From CAZKCI01 sp964551475 (lineage in GTDB: Bacteria; Auribacterota; Erginobacteria; Erginobacterales; CAZKCI01), in NCBI GenBank assembly GCA_964551475.1, contig CAZKCI010000129.1, positions 1-64,000 of the forward strand: a stretch of 64,000 nt of DNA, written 5' to 3'. The notes beneath the pieces were generated by a model. The model ran no database searches. It had not been told where the DNA came from and worked only from the letters and a program-made list of their open reading frames with translations. The translations under genes and the position numbers were made by a program. Each line of letters opens with the position of its first letter. The stretch's first letter is position 1. Positions 17,706-26,205 of the stretch are shown in pieces.

Positions 17706-18869
17706 GTGCAAACAGTTATAGATAAGCTGGTAGTCTTCGGGACCGAGTACGGACTGAAGGTGATCGGGGCGGTCGTCATCCTCATCGCAGGGAGGATCGT
17801 CGCCGGCCTGATCCGGAAGATCATCGGTAAGCTTTTGGAAAAAGCCAAGATGGACGCGTCGATCGTTTCCTTCGCCCCTAACCTGGGATTCTTCGTGATC
17901 ATCGTCTTCGGCGTTTATATCCTGTGCGCCTGTGCCGCGTCCCAGGCATCGGCGGATACCGTAATCCTGAAAAACGGGGATCGGATCTCGGGGACAGGGT
18001 GCTCGGTCAAGGACAAATCGGTGACGATCACCACCGGCTATGCCAAGGAGATCAAGCTAGATCTCAGCGCGGTGGAGAAGATGACTTTTGACAAGTCCGT
18101 TAAAGTCATTCTGGCCGACGGCCGGGAGAAAGAGCAGGCCGAGTTGTCCTCGTCCGATGCGGATTTCGGACAGATCAAGGCGGTCAATCCTCCTCCCTCC
18201 AAGGTCTGGAGCCTGGACGCGGGGGCGGGCTTCAGTCTTTCCCAGGGCAACTCGGACACCCAGGATGTAAACCTCCAGCTGACCGCCCTCCGTTTCATCG
18301 AGGATTCCTACCGCCTCACCGGCCACGGAGAATATTACTGGGGCAGGGTAAAGAACACGGTTACCGATGAATACGATAAGACGAGCGATCGGGGAGCGCT
18401 CTGGCTCCAGGGCGATCTTTTTGTCATCAAGAACGGCTATCTCTACGGCCGCTCGGAGGGCTCTTTCGACAAGATCAAGAAAATCACGCGGCGCCTCGAC
18501 AATGGCCTCGGCCTCGGGTACGAGATCTACCGGTCGGCGACCGCTTACCTGGACGCCGAGCTGGGCGCCTCGTACATCGACACGAAGTACGAGGACGACT
18601 CCAAGGACCACGGGATTTTCCTGCGCCTGGCGGAGAAAGGCGAGCTGGCTTTGAGCGATATCGTCGCCCTGGTGGAGAGTGTGTCCTACAAGCCCAAGGC
18701 GAATGATTTCAACGATTACCTTCTCAACGCCGAGGCCGGGGTGAAGGTGAGCCTGACCGACGAGCTTTACTTGAAGCTGAGCGTGGTCGACGCCTACGAC
18801 AGCACCCCGCCCGAGGGAACGAAACGGAACGACGTCTCTCTGATCAGTTTTCTGGGAGTGACCCTCTAA
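17706..18869 (+). CDS. Fusion of an MscS-like N-terminus to a DUF481 (YdiY-like) outer-membrane-type protein
   Basis: The 387-residue frame starts at GTG 17706 after a strong AGGGAGGTGA. Residues 1-70 ('LKVIGAVVILIAGRIVAGLIRK', 'FAPNLGFFVIIVFG') match the first transmembrane helices of MscS-type mechanosensitive channels. At about residue 72 it changes to 'CAASQASADTVILKNGDRISG', which looks like a signal-peptide cleavage region. A DUF481 beta-barrel-like domain of about 240 residues follows ('DAGAGFSLSQGNSDTQDVNL', 'FLGVTL' end). DUF481 proteins of the YdiY type are putative salt-induced outer-membrane proteins. An mscL gene follows 17 bases later, giving an osmotic-stress context. The MscS part lacks the pore helix and beta domain, so it cannot be a channel. 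It may serve as an improvised export signal after a deletion. Confidence 0.7.
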   Translation: MQTVIDKLVVFGTEYGLKVIGAVVILIAGRIVAGLIRKIIGKLLEKAKMDASIVSFAPNLGFFVIIVFGVYILCACAASQASADTVILKNGDRISGTGCSVKDKSVTITTGYAKEIKLDLSAVEKMTFDKSVKVILADGREKEQAELSSSDADFGQIKAVNPPPSKVWSLDAGAGFSLSQGNSDTQDVNLQLTALRFIEDSYRLTGHGEYYWGRVKNTVTDEYDKTSDRGALWLQGDLFVIKNGYLYGRSEGSFDKIKKITRRLDNGLGLGYEIYRSATAYLDAELGASYIDTKYEDDSKDHGIFLRLAEKGELALSDIVALVESVSYKPKANDFNDYLLNAEAGVKVSLTDELYLKLSVVDAYDSTPPEGTKRNDVSLISFLGVTL

Positions 18870-18886
18870 ATACTGAAGGAGCAAGG

Positions 18887-19339
18887 ATGAAAATTTTGAA
18901 GGAGTTCAAAGATTTCGCCATGCGCGGCAACGTGGTGGACATGGCGGTCGGGATCATCATCGGGGCCTCCTTCGGGACGATCGTGAAGTCGCTGGTGGAC
19001 GACGTGATCATGCCCCCGATCGGTCTTTTGCTCGGCGGCGTGGATTTTTCCCAGCTCTTCATCGTCCTCAAATCGGGGACGGTGGCTGGTCCCTATGCCT
19101 CCCTTGCAGCCGCCAAGCAGGCGGGAGCGGTATCCTTGAACCTCGGGGTCTTCATCAACACGGTGATCAGTTTCCTCATCGTCGCCTTGGCGGTCTTCAT
19201 GCTGATCCAGGGCTTGAACCGGCTGAAGAGGCAGAAGCCGGCTCCGGCGGGCGCGCCGACCACCAAGGAATGCAAGTTCTGCTGCTCGGTAATCCCGATC
19301 AAGGCGGCCCGTTGTCCGAACTGCACCTCCCAGATTTAA
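18887..19339 (+). CDS. mscL: Large-conductance mechanosensitive channel MscL with C-terminal zinc ribbon
   Basis: A 150-residue protein that opens under membrane tension to release solutes during hypo-osmotic shock. The N-terminal amphipathic helix and TM1 are 'EFKDFAMRGNVVDMAVGIIIG'. TM2 is 'LNLGVFINTVISFLIVALAVFML'. After the cytoplasmic helix there is an unusual tail with two CxxC pairs ('CKFCCSVIPIKAARCPNCTS', about residues 127-146), a small zinc ribbon seen in some MscL proteins. AAGGAGC precedes the ATG. It lies directly downstream of the DUF481 fusion gene. Confidence 0.93.
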   Translation: MKILKEFKDFAMRGNVVDMAVGIIIGASFGTIVKSLVDDVIMPPIGLLLGGVDFSQLFIVLKSGTVAGPYASLAAAKQAGAVSLNLGVFINTVISFLIVALAVFMLIQGLNRLKRQKPAPAGAPTTKECKFCCSVIPIKAARCPNCTSQI

Positions 19340-19348
19340 TATCCCTAT

Positions 19349-19420
19349 CGGGGAGTTCCGCTTTTTATCCCGCATTCCCCAGACTGGTTACACCCTGGGT
19401 GAGTGCGGGATTGTTATTTC
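19349..19420 (+). terminator. Structured intergenic hairpin, family A copy 1
   Basis: Starting 'GGGGAGTTCCGCTTT', the element forms a long hairpin (19367-19411): ATCCCGCA..TC pairs with GAGTGCGGGAT, and an inner CCCAG pairs with CTGGG. A short T-rich run follows. It could terminate mscL. A nearly identical element lies at 53290-53355 and a diverged one at 25565-25610, neither next to mscL, so it is a mobile or conserved element rather than just a local terminator. Confidence 0.55.
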
Positions 19421-19431
19421 GGACAAATCTG

Positions 19432-19595
19432 ACAAAATCTCCTGAGACGCCTTGACTTCCAATACCACGGGAGAGATGATTGCGGCCTGCGGTTCACACT
19501 AACCCCGTCGAGAGACATTGTGAGAACAGACTGGGGACACGAGGTACGGAAAGACTGACCCGGCTCGGATAGCGAAATTCGGCCGGGGCTTTTTG
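19432..19595 (+). promoter_or_regulatory. Conserved leader RNA with terminator hairpin (family B, copy 2)
   Basis: This copy is nearly identical to 50209-50377 from 'AAATCTCCTGAGACGCC' onward. Conserved parts are 'GTTCACACTAACCCCGTCGAGAG', 'GACTGGGGACACGAGGTACGG', and a hairpin (19559-19587; CCCGGC...GCCGGG) followed by TTTTT. CCCC-GTC can pair with GAC-T-GGGG. A possible promoter is TTGACT at about 19453. It precedes the SBBP gene by some 25 bases. Confidence 0.65.
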
Positions 19596-19618
19596 CGTTC
19601 AATTTAAGGAGAATGATA

Positions 19619-22447
19619 GTGAAAACCGTATCCGTTCTCCTATCTATAGCTACTCTGCTCGCCGTTCACCCCACTCTGCTTGATGCCGAAACTCTTCGAC
19701 TCAGCTACTCCACCTACCTCGGGGGAAGTAGTTATGATTACGGGTATGGGATCGTACTGGGGACGGGAGGCGAGGCGTATGTCAGCGGATATACCGGATC
19801 CCCGAATTTCCCCACTAACAATCCCTACCAGACGGGTTATGGAGGAAGTGATGACGCTTTCGTGAGCAGGCTCTCCTCCTCCGGTTCCTTACTCGTCTAT
19901 TCCACCTACCTCGGGGGGAGTAACTATGATAGGGGGTATGGAATCGCACTGGGGACGGGCGGCGAGGCGTATGTCGCGGGATATACCTCATCCACAAATT
20001 TCCCCACGAACAATCCCTACCAGGCAGGTCTTGGAGGAAGTTATGACGCTTTCGTGAGCAGGCTCTCCTCGAGCGGCTCGGAAATCGTCTACTCCACCTA
20101 CCTCGGGGGAAGTAGTTCCGATGGCGGGTATGGAATCGCACTGGGGACGGGAGGCGAGGCGTATGTCAGCGGATATACCGGATCCCCGAATTTCCCCACT
20201 AACAATCCCTACCAGACGGGTTGTGGAGGAAGTGATGACGCTTTCGTGAGCAGGCTCTCCTCCTCCGGTTCCTTACTCGTCTATTCCACCTACCTCGGGG
20301 GGAGTAGTTCTGATTACGGGTATGGAGGAATCACACTGGGGACGGGAGGCGAGGCGTATGTCAGCGGGGTTACCGGATCCCCGAATTTCCCCACTAACAA
20401 TCCCTACCAGGCAAGTCTTGGAGGAAGTTCTGACGCTTTCGTGAGCAGGCTCTCCTCGAGCGGCTCGGGGCTCGTCTACTCCACCTACCTCGGGGGAAGC
20501 AGTTCCGATGGCGGGTATGGAATCGCACTGGGGACGGGAGGCGGGGCGTATGTCAGCGGGGTTACCGGATCCCCAAATTTCCCCACGAATAATCCCTACC
20601 AGGCAAGTTCGGGACAAGGTTATGACGCTTTCGTGAGCAAGCTCTCCTCGAGCGGCTCGGGGATCGTCTACTCCACCTACCTCGGGGGGAGTGACTATGA
20701 TAGGGGGTATGGAATCGCACTGGGGACGGGAGGCGAGGCGTATGTCACGGGAGATACCTCCTCCCCGAATTTCCCCACGAACAATCCCTACCAGGCAGGT
20801 CTTGGAGGAGGTTCTGACGCTTTCGTGAGCAAGCTGATCTTCGCAACCACGCCCAGCCCGATCCCATCGTCTACACCCTCGCCCACTTCCAGCCCCTCCC
20901 CAACGGCCACGCCATCCCCAGAACCGTCGGCGACATCGACCCCCGACCCTTCGGCCACTCCATCGCCCAACCCGAGTGCGACCCCCTCCCCCAGCCCATC
21001 TCCAACCCCGGAACCCACAGCCACGCCTTCGCCGATAACTCCGACGCCGAGTCCCACCCCAAGCGTTACTCCCACTCCATCTCCATCCCCTTCGGCTTCA
21101 CCGACACCCAGTCCGATTACACCGACTCCATCTCCGACGCCCTCGGCCTCACCAACTCCTTCGCCGATCACTCCCACGCCCTCTCCGACCCCCACCAAGA
21201 CTCCATCGCCGTCCCCATCGCCCTCGACTTCCCCGACTCCATCTCCTATCACCCCTACCCCATCGCCTTCTCCAAGCAAGACACCGACGCCGTCTCCCTC
21301 TCCTTCCGCATCTCCGACGCCAAGCCCGATTACGCCTACCCCTTCTCCTACTCCCAGCAAGACCCCCTCGCCCACGCCATCTCCCTCAACATCCCCGACG
21401 CCTTCGCCGATAACTCCTACTCCATCCCCCTCGCCATCAGCTTCGTCCACTCCCTCTCCCTCGCCCTCAGGCTCTCCGACGCCTTCACCGGTTTCCCCGA
21501 CTCCCAGCCCCTCGCCGAGCGTAACTCCGACTCCCACTCCGTTACCTTCACCTTCGGCAACACCTACGCCGATCAGTCCCACACCGAGCCCCGAGCCAAG
21601 TGCTACACCGACAGCAGAACCCAGCCCGACAGCCACGCCGAGCCCTGAGTTGAGCCCGCCCCCCTCCGCAACCCCTACCTGCGGTCCCATCCTTCCTCCA
21701 TATAAGGCGGTGGTAACTTCTGGCGATTACAACGGGGACGGGACAGCCGAAGCCGCCGTCTTCCGTCCATTCTCTGGGATGTGGTCGGTGAAGGATGTGA
21801 CCGTTGCCTACTACGGAGTCTCCACTGATCAGCCTGCCTCTGGGGACTACGATGGGGACGGTGTTTCCGACATAGCCGTCTTCCGTGCCGCCTCCGGACA
21901 GTGGTTTGTCCGCAACTTTACCCGCCTCTACTACGGGACCAATGGAGATATACCGATACCGGGAGACTATGACGGGGACACTATCGCCGACATCGCCGTC
22001 TTTCGTCCTGCCACCGCCCGCTGGTATATCCGAAACCTGACCAGTGTAATATTCGGAGCTAACGGCGACTGGCCGGTCCCGGGTGATTACGATGCCGGAG
22101 GGTCCCTGCAGATGGCGGTTTACCGTCCGGCTGCTGGATACTGGGCGGTCTCCGGTCTCACCCGCTTCTTCTTCGGGGGATCGTCAGATTGGCCAATGGC
22201 CCTCGACTATGACGGTGACGGTGTCTCCGATCCGTCCGTCTTCCGTCCCTGCGAGGGGATGTGGGGGATCCGGAACATCACTCGGGAGTACCTGGGGGTC
22301 TGCACGGACTGGCCGCGACCGGCGGACTATGATGGAGACGGGGTGGATGACCTGGGAATCTTCCGTGACTACTCTTCGCTCTGGGCGGTGCGGAACCTGA
22401 CCAGGGTGTACTTCGGAGGAACGGGAGACGTTCCGGTTACGCGATAA
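19619..22447 (+). CDS. Surface protein: six SBBP repeats, Pro/Thr/Ser stalk, C-terminal six-repeat FG-GAP-like domain
   Basis: GTG 19619 is preferred because AAGGAG ends seven bases upstream; the ATG at 19613 is too close. The 942-residue product has a signal peptide (about residues 1-25). Six beta-propeller repeats of about 60 residues follow, each with 'YSTYLGGS..D.GYGIALGTGGEAYV.G.T', and the DNA is nearly identical between repeats. A stalk of about 280 residues (~407-690) is almost only Pro, Thr, Ser and Ala ('TPSPSPSASPTPSP'). The C-terminal six repeats of about 46 residues carry 'DYDGDGVSDIAVFR' loops and 'NLTRVYFG', ending 'GTGDVPVTR'. It looks like a secreted, stalked adhesin or binding protein. 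It is downstream of a family B leader and followed by a strong terminator. Confidence 0.8.
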   Translation: MKTVSVLLSIATLLAVHPTLLDAETLRLSYSTYLGGSSYDYGYGIVLGTGGEAYVSGYTGSPNFPTNNPYQTGYGGSDDAFVSRLSSSGSLLVYSTYLGGSNYDRGYGIALGTGGEAYVAGYTSSTNFPTNNPYQAGLGGSYDAFVSRLSSSGSEIVYSTYLGGSSSDGGYGIALGTGGEAYVSGYTGSPNFPTNNPYQTGCGGSDDAFVSRLSSSGSLLVYSTYLGGSSSDYGYGGITLGTGGEAYVSGVTGSPNFPTNNPYQASLGGSSDAFVSRLSSSGSGLVYSTYLGGSSSDGGYGIALGTGGGAYVSGVTGSPNFPTNNPYQASSGQGYDAFVSKLSSSGSGIVYSTYLGGSDYDRGYGIALGTGGEAYVTGDTSSPNFPTNNPYQAGLGGGSDAFVSKLIFATTPSPIPSSTPSPTSSPSPTATPSPEPSATSTPDPSATPSPNPSATPSPSPSPTPEPTATPSPITPTPSPTPSVTPTPSPSPSASPTPSPITPTPSPTPSASPTPSPITPTPSPTPTKTPSPSPSPSTSPTPSPITPTPSPSPSKTPTPSPSPSASPTPSPITPTPSPTPSKTPSPTPSPSTSPTPSPITPTPSPSPSASSTPSPSPSGSPTPSPVSPTPSPSPSVTPTPTPLPSPSATPTPISPTPSPEPSATPTAEPSPTATPSPELSPPPSATPTCGPILPPYKAVVTSGDYNGDGTAEAAVFRPFSGMWSVKDVTVAYYGVSTDQPASGDYDGDGVSDIAVFRAASGQWFVRNFTRLYYGTNGDIPIPGDYDGDTIADIAVFRPATARWYIRNLTSVIFGANGDWPVPGDYDAGGSLQMAVYRPAAGYWAVSGLTRFFFGGSSDWPMALDYDGDGVSDPSVFRPCEGMWGIRNITREYLGVCTDWPRPADYDGDGVDDLGIFRDYSSLWAVRNLTRVYFGGTGDVPVTR

Positions 22448-22472
22448 GGTACAGTCTATCTGGTAAGGAAGG

Positions 22473-22506
22473 GGCGGTTTCTCCAGCGATGGGGAGCCGC
22501 CTTTTC
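22473..22506 (+). terminator. Terminator after the SBBP gene
   Basis: GGCGG-TTTCTCC (from 22473) pairs with GGGGA-GCCGCC (to 22501), and TTTT follows. The same hairpin, with the same loop, follows the gene at 53561-54790, and a degenerate version follows 50403-52898. Confidence 0.75.
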
Positions 22507-22642
22507 TTTAGGAACTGAGGGTATGACCGACAGTAGATCGTCGATCCTGGATCCAATAGGGCCGCAGGAAGGGGCATCGGTAGGGAACGCTGGATCTCCC
22601 CTGCCCTATCGGAGAAGCATCAGACAACCTGGTCGTGAGTAA

Positions 22643-22671
22643 GGGCGGTTCCGGGAGGATGCCGCCGTTTT
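22643..22671 (+). terminator. Second terminator-like hairpin
   Basis: GGCGG and CCGCC (22645-22667) with a 13-base loop are followed by TTTTCTTCTT. It lies between the SBBP gene and the convergent recombinase gene. The 150 bases before it (22507-22640) hold nothing I recognise. Confidence 0.4.
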
Positions 22672-22698
22672 CTTCTTCGTTGAAAGATGGTGAGCCGA

Positions 22699-23754
22699 TT
22701 AGATGAAAGAAAGTTTCTTCGCTGCCTCTTTGAGATGGTCCGGGGCAAGATGGGCATAACGCTGAGTAGTCTTGATGTTGGAATGGCCCAGGAGCTCCTG
22801 CACCGACCGAATATCCATTCCATTCATCACCAGATGGGAAGCGTATGTGTGACGGAGCATGTGAACCGTCACGTGCTTCCGTATCTTCGCCTTCTTGGCC
22901 GTCCTCTGTAGCTCACGGAATAGATTGTTCTCCCGGATAGTCCCTTCCTTTGTGACGAACACATACCTATTTTTCCCCCGTGGAATAGCCCCAAGAACAG
23001 CCACCAGTTTATCGTCGATCGGGACGTGTCTATCCTTGTAGGTCTTCGTCGGGTGATCTTCTTTGTTGACCACCCGAATTTGCTTGTTGGTGAAATCGAT
23101 GTCGCTCCATTCTAGATGAATCAACTCAGCCTTCCGAATACCGGTCTTGAGGTAGGTATAAAAAATCGGGTGGTATGTCGGGGTGGCTGCCTGAAGAAGG
23201 GCTTGCATCTCCTCCCTGGTCAGAAATTCAATGGTCTTGGATTCCGGACCCCGGATTTTTTTCACATACAGGATAGGATTTTTCGGGATCATCCGACGCT
23301 CGACAGCCCAATTGAGCATCGCCTTGACCATCGTGACTTCGAGATTCACCGTCCGCTTGCTCACCTTCTTCACCTTACCTCCCCCACTCTGCCGCCGATC
23401 CTTGTAGGATTCCATGGCCGCCGAAGTGAGATCGGAAAGGTTCCTCACGCCGGAGACTCGGAGAAATGTCCGGAGAGCCAACTCATCCCGACGGTATGTC
23501 GCCGGTGCCTTGTTGTTCTTGGAGAACTGGAGGTAATCGGAGACGAGTTGACCTAGGGGCAGATCCTTCTCGTGGAGGCCAACCTCTCCCTTCATGAGCC
23601 GGATTTTTAGGGCGTCTTCGAATAGCTGGGCGTGTTCCCTGTTCGTGATCCCGCCCGTGACTTTCTGGATGATTCTCTGCCGTTTCCCCTTGAGTCTGAT
23701 GTAGAAGTAGGTATAGTAGTATCTCTTGTAACGCTTCCAGACGGTCATGGGCAC
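22699..23754 (-). CDS. Tyrosine recombinase / phage-type integrase
   Basis: A 351-residue site-specific recombinase with an Arm/SAM-like N-terminal domain (about residues 65-155) and a canonical catalytic domain. Catalytic residues in order are Arg207 ('TGIRKAEL'), His298 and Arg301 ('HMLRHTYASHL'), His324 ('LGHSNIKTTQRY') and the nucleophile Tyr333. It sits 105 bases upstream of tRNA-Phe, outside the mapped island. It may belong to another, decayed element using the same tRNA region; no second att pair was found for it. Confidence 0.9.
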   Translation of the reverse strand: MPMTVWKRYKRYYYTYFYIRLKGKRQRIIQKVTGGITNREHAQLFEDALKIRLMKGEVGLHEKDLPLGQLVSDYLQFSKNNKAPATYRRDELALRTFLRVSGVRNLSDLTSAAMESYKDRRQSGGGKVKKVSKRTVNLEVTMVKAMLNWAVERRMIPKNPILYVKKIRGPESKTIEFLTREEMQALLQAATPTYHPIFYTYLKTGIRKAELIHLEWSDIDFTNKQIRVVNKEDHPTKTYKDRHVPIDDKLVAVLGAIPRGKNRYVFVTKEGTIRENNLFRELQRTAKKAKIRKHVTVHMLRHTYASHLVMNGMDIRSVQELLGHSNIKTTQRYAHLAPDHLKEAAKKLSFI

Positions 23755-23858
23755 GCCCTCCAGATTGGAGGCAGAATACCAGGCACACTGGAATAGTCAA
23801 GGAAAACTGGGACACCATCCGGACCACCAATATATTGAATTTGTCATAACTCGTTCCA

Positions 23859-23931
<73 letters not shown>

Positions 23932-23966
23932 CTTCAGTAGTTTTGTCGTCGGAGAATGTTTAACCG

Positions 23967-23984
23967 GTGCCATTTCGGTGCCAT
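23967..23984 (+). repeat. Putative integrase arm-site repeat, left
   Basis: GTGCCATTTCGGTGCCAT contains GTGCCAT twice. An identical 18-mer lies at 45629-45646, near the right end, and both are followed by a base and TTCTC. The position suggests recombinase arm binding; this is inferred. Confidence 0.55.
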
Positions 23985-24049
23985 TTTCTCCTTGATTTCC
24001 CCACCCTTCCCTGGTTCACTTCTCTTGAACCAGAACCCCCTTCCCCGCT

Positions 24050-25078
24050 ATGACCAAAGTCTCCATCCGTAAATACCCCACAGGGAAAAAAGTCTTCATC
24101 GTCACCCAAGGGACCGAGCCTCACCGGGTCCGGAGGGTGCTGGGCGAGAAAAAATTCCATGCCGAGACTTACGCCGCCAAACTCAACCTTCGGGCGGTAA
24201 ATGAAAGATTGGGTCTGACCCCCTCCGCTAAAGAGCTGGTGGAGTGTATGAACAAGTATCTTGACGGCGTCAAGGAACGCAAAGCCCCGAGGACCTTCAT
24301 CCGATATAAGGAATATCTGACCCACCTCCGTGCCTTCCTCAAGGAAAAGTTCCCGGACGTGGAGTTGGTCGGGGATGTTCAACCTCTCCATCTGGAGGAA
24401 TTCGGAACTTGGAGGTTGAAACAAAAGCGAGCAGCCAAGACTGTCCAGAGTGAGCTGGAGGCAATCTCGACCTTTTTTAAGTGGTGCGAGAAGATGGGGA
24501 ACGTCACCGCCAATCCCGCAAAGAACGTCAACAAACCAAAACCCTACAAGAAGAAACCCCACGCCTTTTCAGAAGCCGAACTCAAATCAATCTTTCGGAG
24601 TGCCGGACCCTATGAACTTTTTTACCGCACCCTTTACTTTACGGGCTTTCGTCTCGCCGAAGTTTATGCGATGCGGGTCAAAGACGTGGACCTTGCGCAT
24701 AACCGGATTCTTTACCACAACCTGAAGGCGAAACGGGATGAGGACGTGGAAATCAATAAGACCTACCATCCCTATCTCGTCAAACTGCTGGAGGGGAATA
24801 AACCTGAGGACCGTCTATTTGAACTATCCGGGAAGGGGACAACAAAATTCAACAAGATGCGATGTGACTTCCATAAGCTCTTAGATAAACTCCAGATTCC
24901 GCAAGGGACCCTGCACGATTTCAAAAACAGCTTCGTAACCCACCTTCTCGATGCGGGGGTCCCTCCCACTGTAGTCCAATATCTCGCCCACCATAAAAAT
25001 CTGGCGACCACCCTTGGTTACTATCGGGGACCTTCCAGGGCTCAAATTAGCGGAGCAATCAACAAACTGCCTCTGTAA
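24050..25078 (+). CDS. Island integrase (tyrosine recombinase) with an atypical catalytic box
   Basis: A 342-residue recombinase immediately inside attL, the usual place for the gene that moves a tRNA-targeted island. It has an N-terminal SAM-like DNA-binding domain (about residues 62-150) and a catalytic domain with Arg201 ('TGFRLAEV'), His289 in 'HDFKNSFVTHLL', His314/315 ('LAHHKN') and Tyr324 or Tyr325. The HxxR box reads HDFK, so the second catalytic Arg is Lys292. No Shine-Dalgarno precedes the ATG. Its 3' end nearly touches the convergent HTH gene. It could be active with altered chemistry, or degenerate. Confidence 0.88.
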   Translation: MTKVSIRKYPTGKKVFIVTQGTEPHRVRRVLGEKKFHAETYAAKLNLRAVNERLGLTPSAKELVECMNKYLDGVKERKAPRTFIRYKEYLTHLRAFLKEKFPDVELVGDVQPLHLEEFGTWRLKQKRAAKTVQSELEAISTFFKWCEKMGNVTANPAKNVNKPKPYKKKPHAFSEAELKSIFRSAGPYELFYRTLYFTGFRLAEVYAMRVKDVDLAHNRILYHNLKAKRDEDVEINKTYHPYLVKLLEGNKPEDRLFELSGKGTTKFNKMRCDFHKLLDKLQIPQGTLHDFKNSFVTHLLDAGVPPTVVQYLAHHKNLATTLGYYRGPSRAQISGAINKLPL

Positions 25079-25080
25079 CC

Positions 25081-25545
25081 CTAGTGAATCCACGGGGTAG
25101 GCTTACTCCCCTCTCCCCTTTTCCTCCTTGGACTGAACCGGGGCACCAGTTTTTTATAATCAGGGCCTTGCCTCAGGGCATCGCAGACTTCTTTAAGATT
25201 ATATCTTATCGGGATTCTCTGCCCCCCCTGAGTGCTTTCGCCCTGCTCTTGGATATATGGGATTTGACCTCTCCTCTTTAGGCTATCAACATACCCGGGG
25301 CTGACTCTCAGAAACTCTGCAAGTTCCTTTTTGGTGACCATCCGATTTAAATCTGGCTGAACTGGAACTGGTGAATCTGGACTTGGTTCCACCCCAACCT
25401 TATCGAAAAAGGTGCTGTTCTCCCCGTAAGAAATCGGTTCCAGCGGTACATAAGCATGAGAAGAAGACTGAATCGCCGCATCTTCAAAAAGAAGAGCCTT
25501 CAAGATACTGGGGTCAACTCCATCTTTTTTCTTCTTTTTACTCAT
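25081..25545 (-). CDS. Small helix-turn-helix protein (excisionase/MerR-like)
   Basis: A 154-residue protein with a lysine-rich start and a C-terminal half containing 'VTKKELAEFLRVSPGYVDSLKRRGQIPY', a classic HTH_17/excisionase-type winged helix, followed by 'YNLKEVCDAL'. The position next to the island integrase fits a recombination directionality factor or element regulator. It converges on the integrase, with stops two bases apart. A family A-like hairpin (about 25565-25610) lies upstream of its start. Confidence 0.65.
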   Translation of the reverse strand: MSKKKKKDGVDPSILKALLFEDAAIQSSSHAYVPLEPISYGENSTFFDKVGVEPSPDSPVPVQPDLNRMVTKKELAEFLRVSPGYVDSLKRRGQIPYIQEQGESTQGGQRIPIRYNLKEVCDALRQGPDYKKLVPRFSPRRKRGEGSKPTPWIH

Positions 25546-25896
25546 ACTTCTATAGTGTATGCAATCCCAGGATTGAATCCCAACATTATCCGGACTTAGT
25601 CACACCCTGGCTGACTGGGATAGCCCTTGGTTATCTCAAGCCCCCCGATTCTCCCGCCTCCCCGTTCCAATCCGCTCCCCGCTCAAATCCACCTTGTTTT
25701 CCCCCCCCCATGAAATATCCCCCTCCCCCCAGTCCCTATCGCATCGCTTGTAAAAATAGCCCCGTCCCTTTCTCTAACCCCCTGCTGCCGCTGAACTCAA
25801 AATTACAGGCTAAAACTCCCAAAAATAAGGGCTATGTATAGCTGCCTGCCCCTCGCTAGGGAAAAGGGAACCCATCTCGCGTTTCCGTTCCCCCCC
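25546..25896. other. Intergenic region with diverged family A hairpin and a repeat
   Basis: Positions 25565-25610 (ATCCCAACATTATCCGG ... CTGACTGGGAT) resemble the hairpins at 19367 and 53308. The middle (25620-25815) is C-rich with no credible gene. Positions 25820-25887 match 31261-31326 ('GGCTAT.TATA', 'AAAGGGAACCCATCT'). Confidence 0.45.
25820..25887. repeat. Island repeat R1, copy 1
   Basis: About 66 bases similar to 31261-31326. Each copy lies just downstream (minus strand) of a small protein gene, so it may be a shared 3' processing or terminator element. Confidence 0.5.
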
Positions 25897-26205
25897 TTAC
25901 ATTTTCGATACTTCTCCCTCGCCGACCTTCTTGGAGGTTCCCCTCATCGTCTCTATTTCTAAGGCCAGCTCCTCTTCGCTGATACCGTACTTATCCATAA
26001 GGTTTTTCGTGAAGGTCTCTAACCCGATGTAAAAATCATTTACATTGGATAGCACCTCATTCACTCTGGACAGCGCATCATTGAGCTCTGAAAACAGTTC
26101 GGGTTCTCCATGAATCTCGTTCATCAAAAGACCCCTCCGAAGCGGTCTTTTTCTTCCGGAATCCGAGGTTGTTTTGTTCTTGATAATTCCGATTTCCCGT
26201 AACAT
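25897..26205 (-). CDS. Small acidic helical protein, coupled to the recombinase
   Basis: A 102-codon frame whose start overlaps the stop of the recombinase upstream (TGATG at 26203-26207). A second start at 26124 has GGAGGGG seven bases before it, giving 75 residues beginning 'MNEIHGEPELFSELNDALSR'. That shorter part is helical and acidic ('KYGISEEELALEIETMRG') and looks like the real protein. No family is recognised. Coupling suggests an accessory role for the recombinase or a regulator. Confidence 0.5.
   Translation of the reverse strand: MLREIGIIKNKTTSDSGRKRPLRRGLLMNEIHGEPELFSELNDALSRVNEVLSNVNDFYIGLETFTKNLMDKYGISEEELALEIETMRGTSKKVGEGEVSKM

Noticed and set aside
19700..20840. Regular ~180-bp direct repeats that could be taken for a CRISPR-like or satellite array
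   Set aside because: They are the in-frame SBBP coding repeats of a surface protein. No short palindromic repeat with unique spacers and no cas genes are present.
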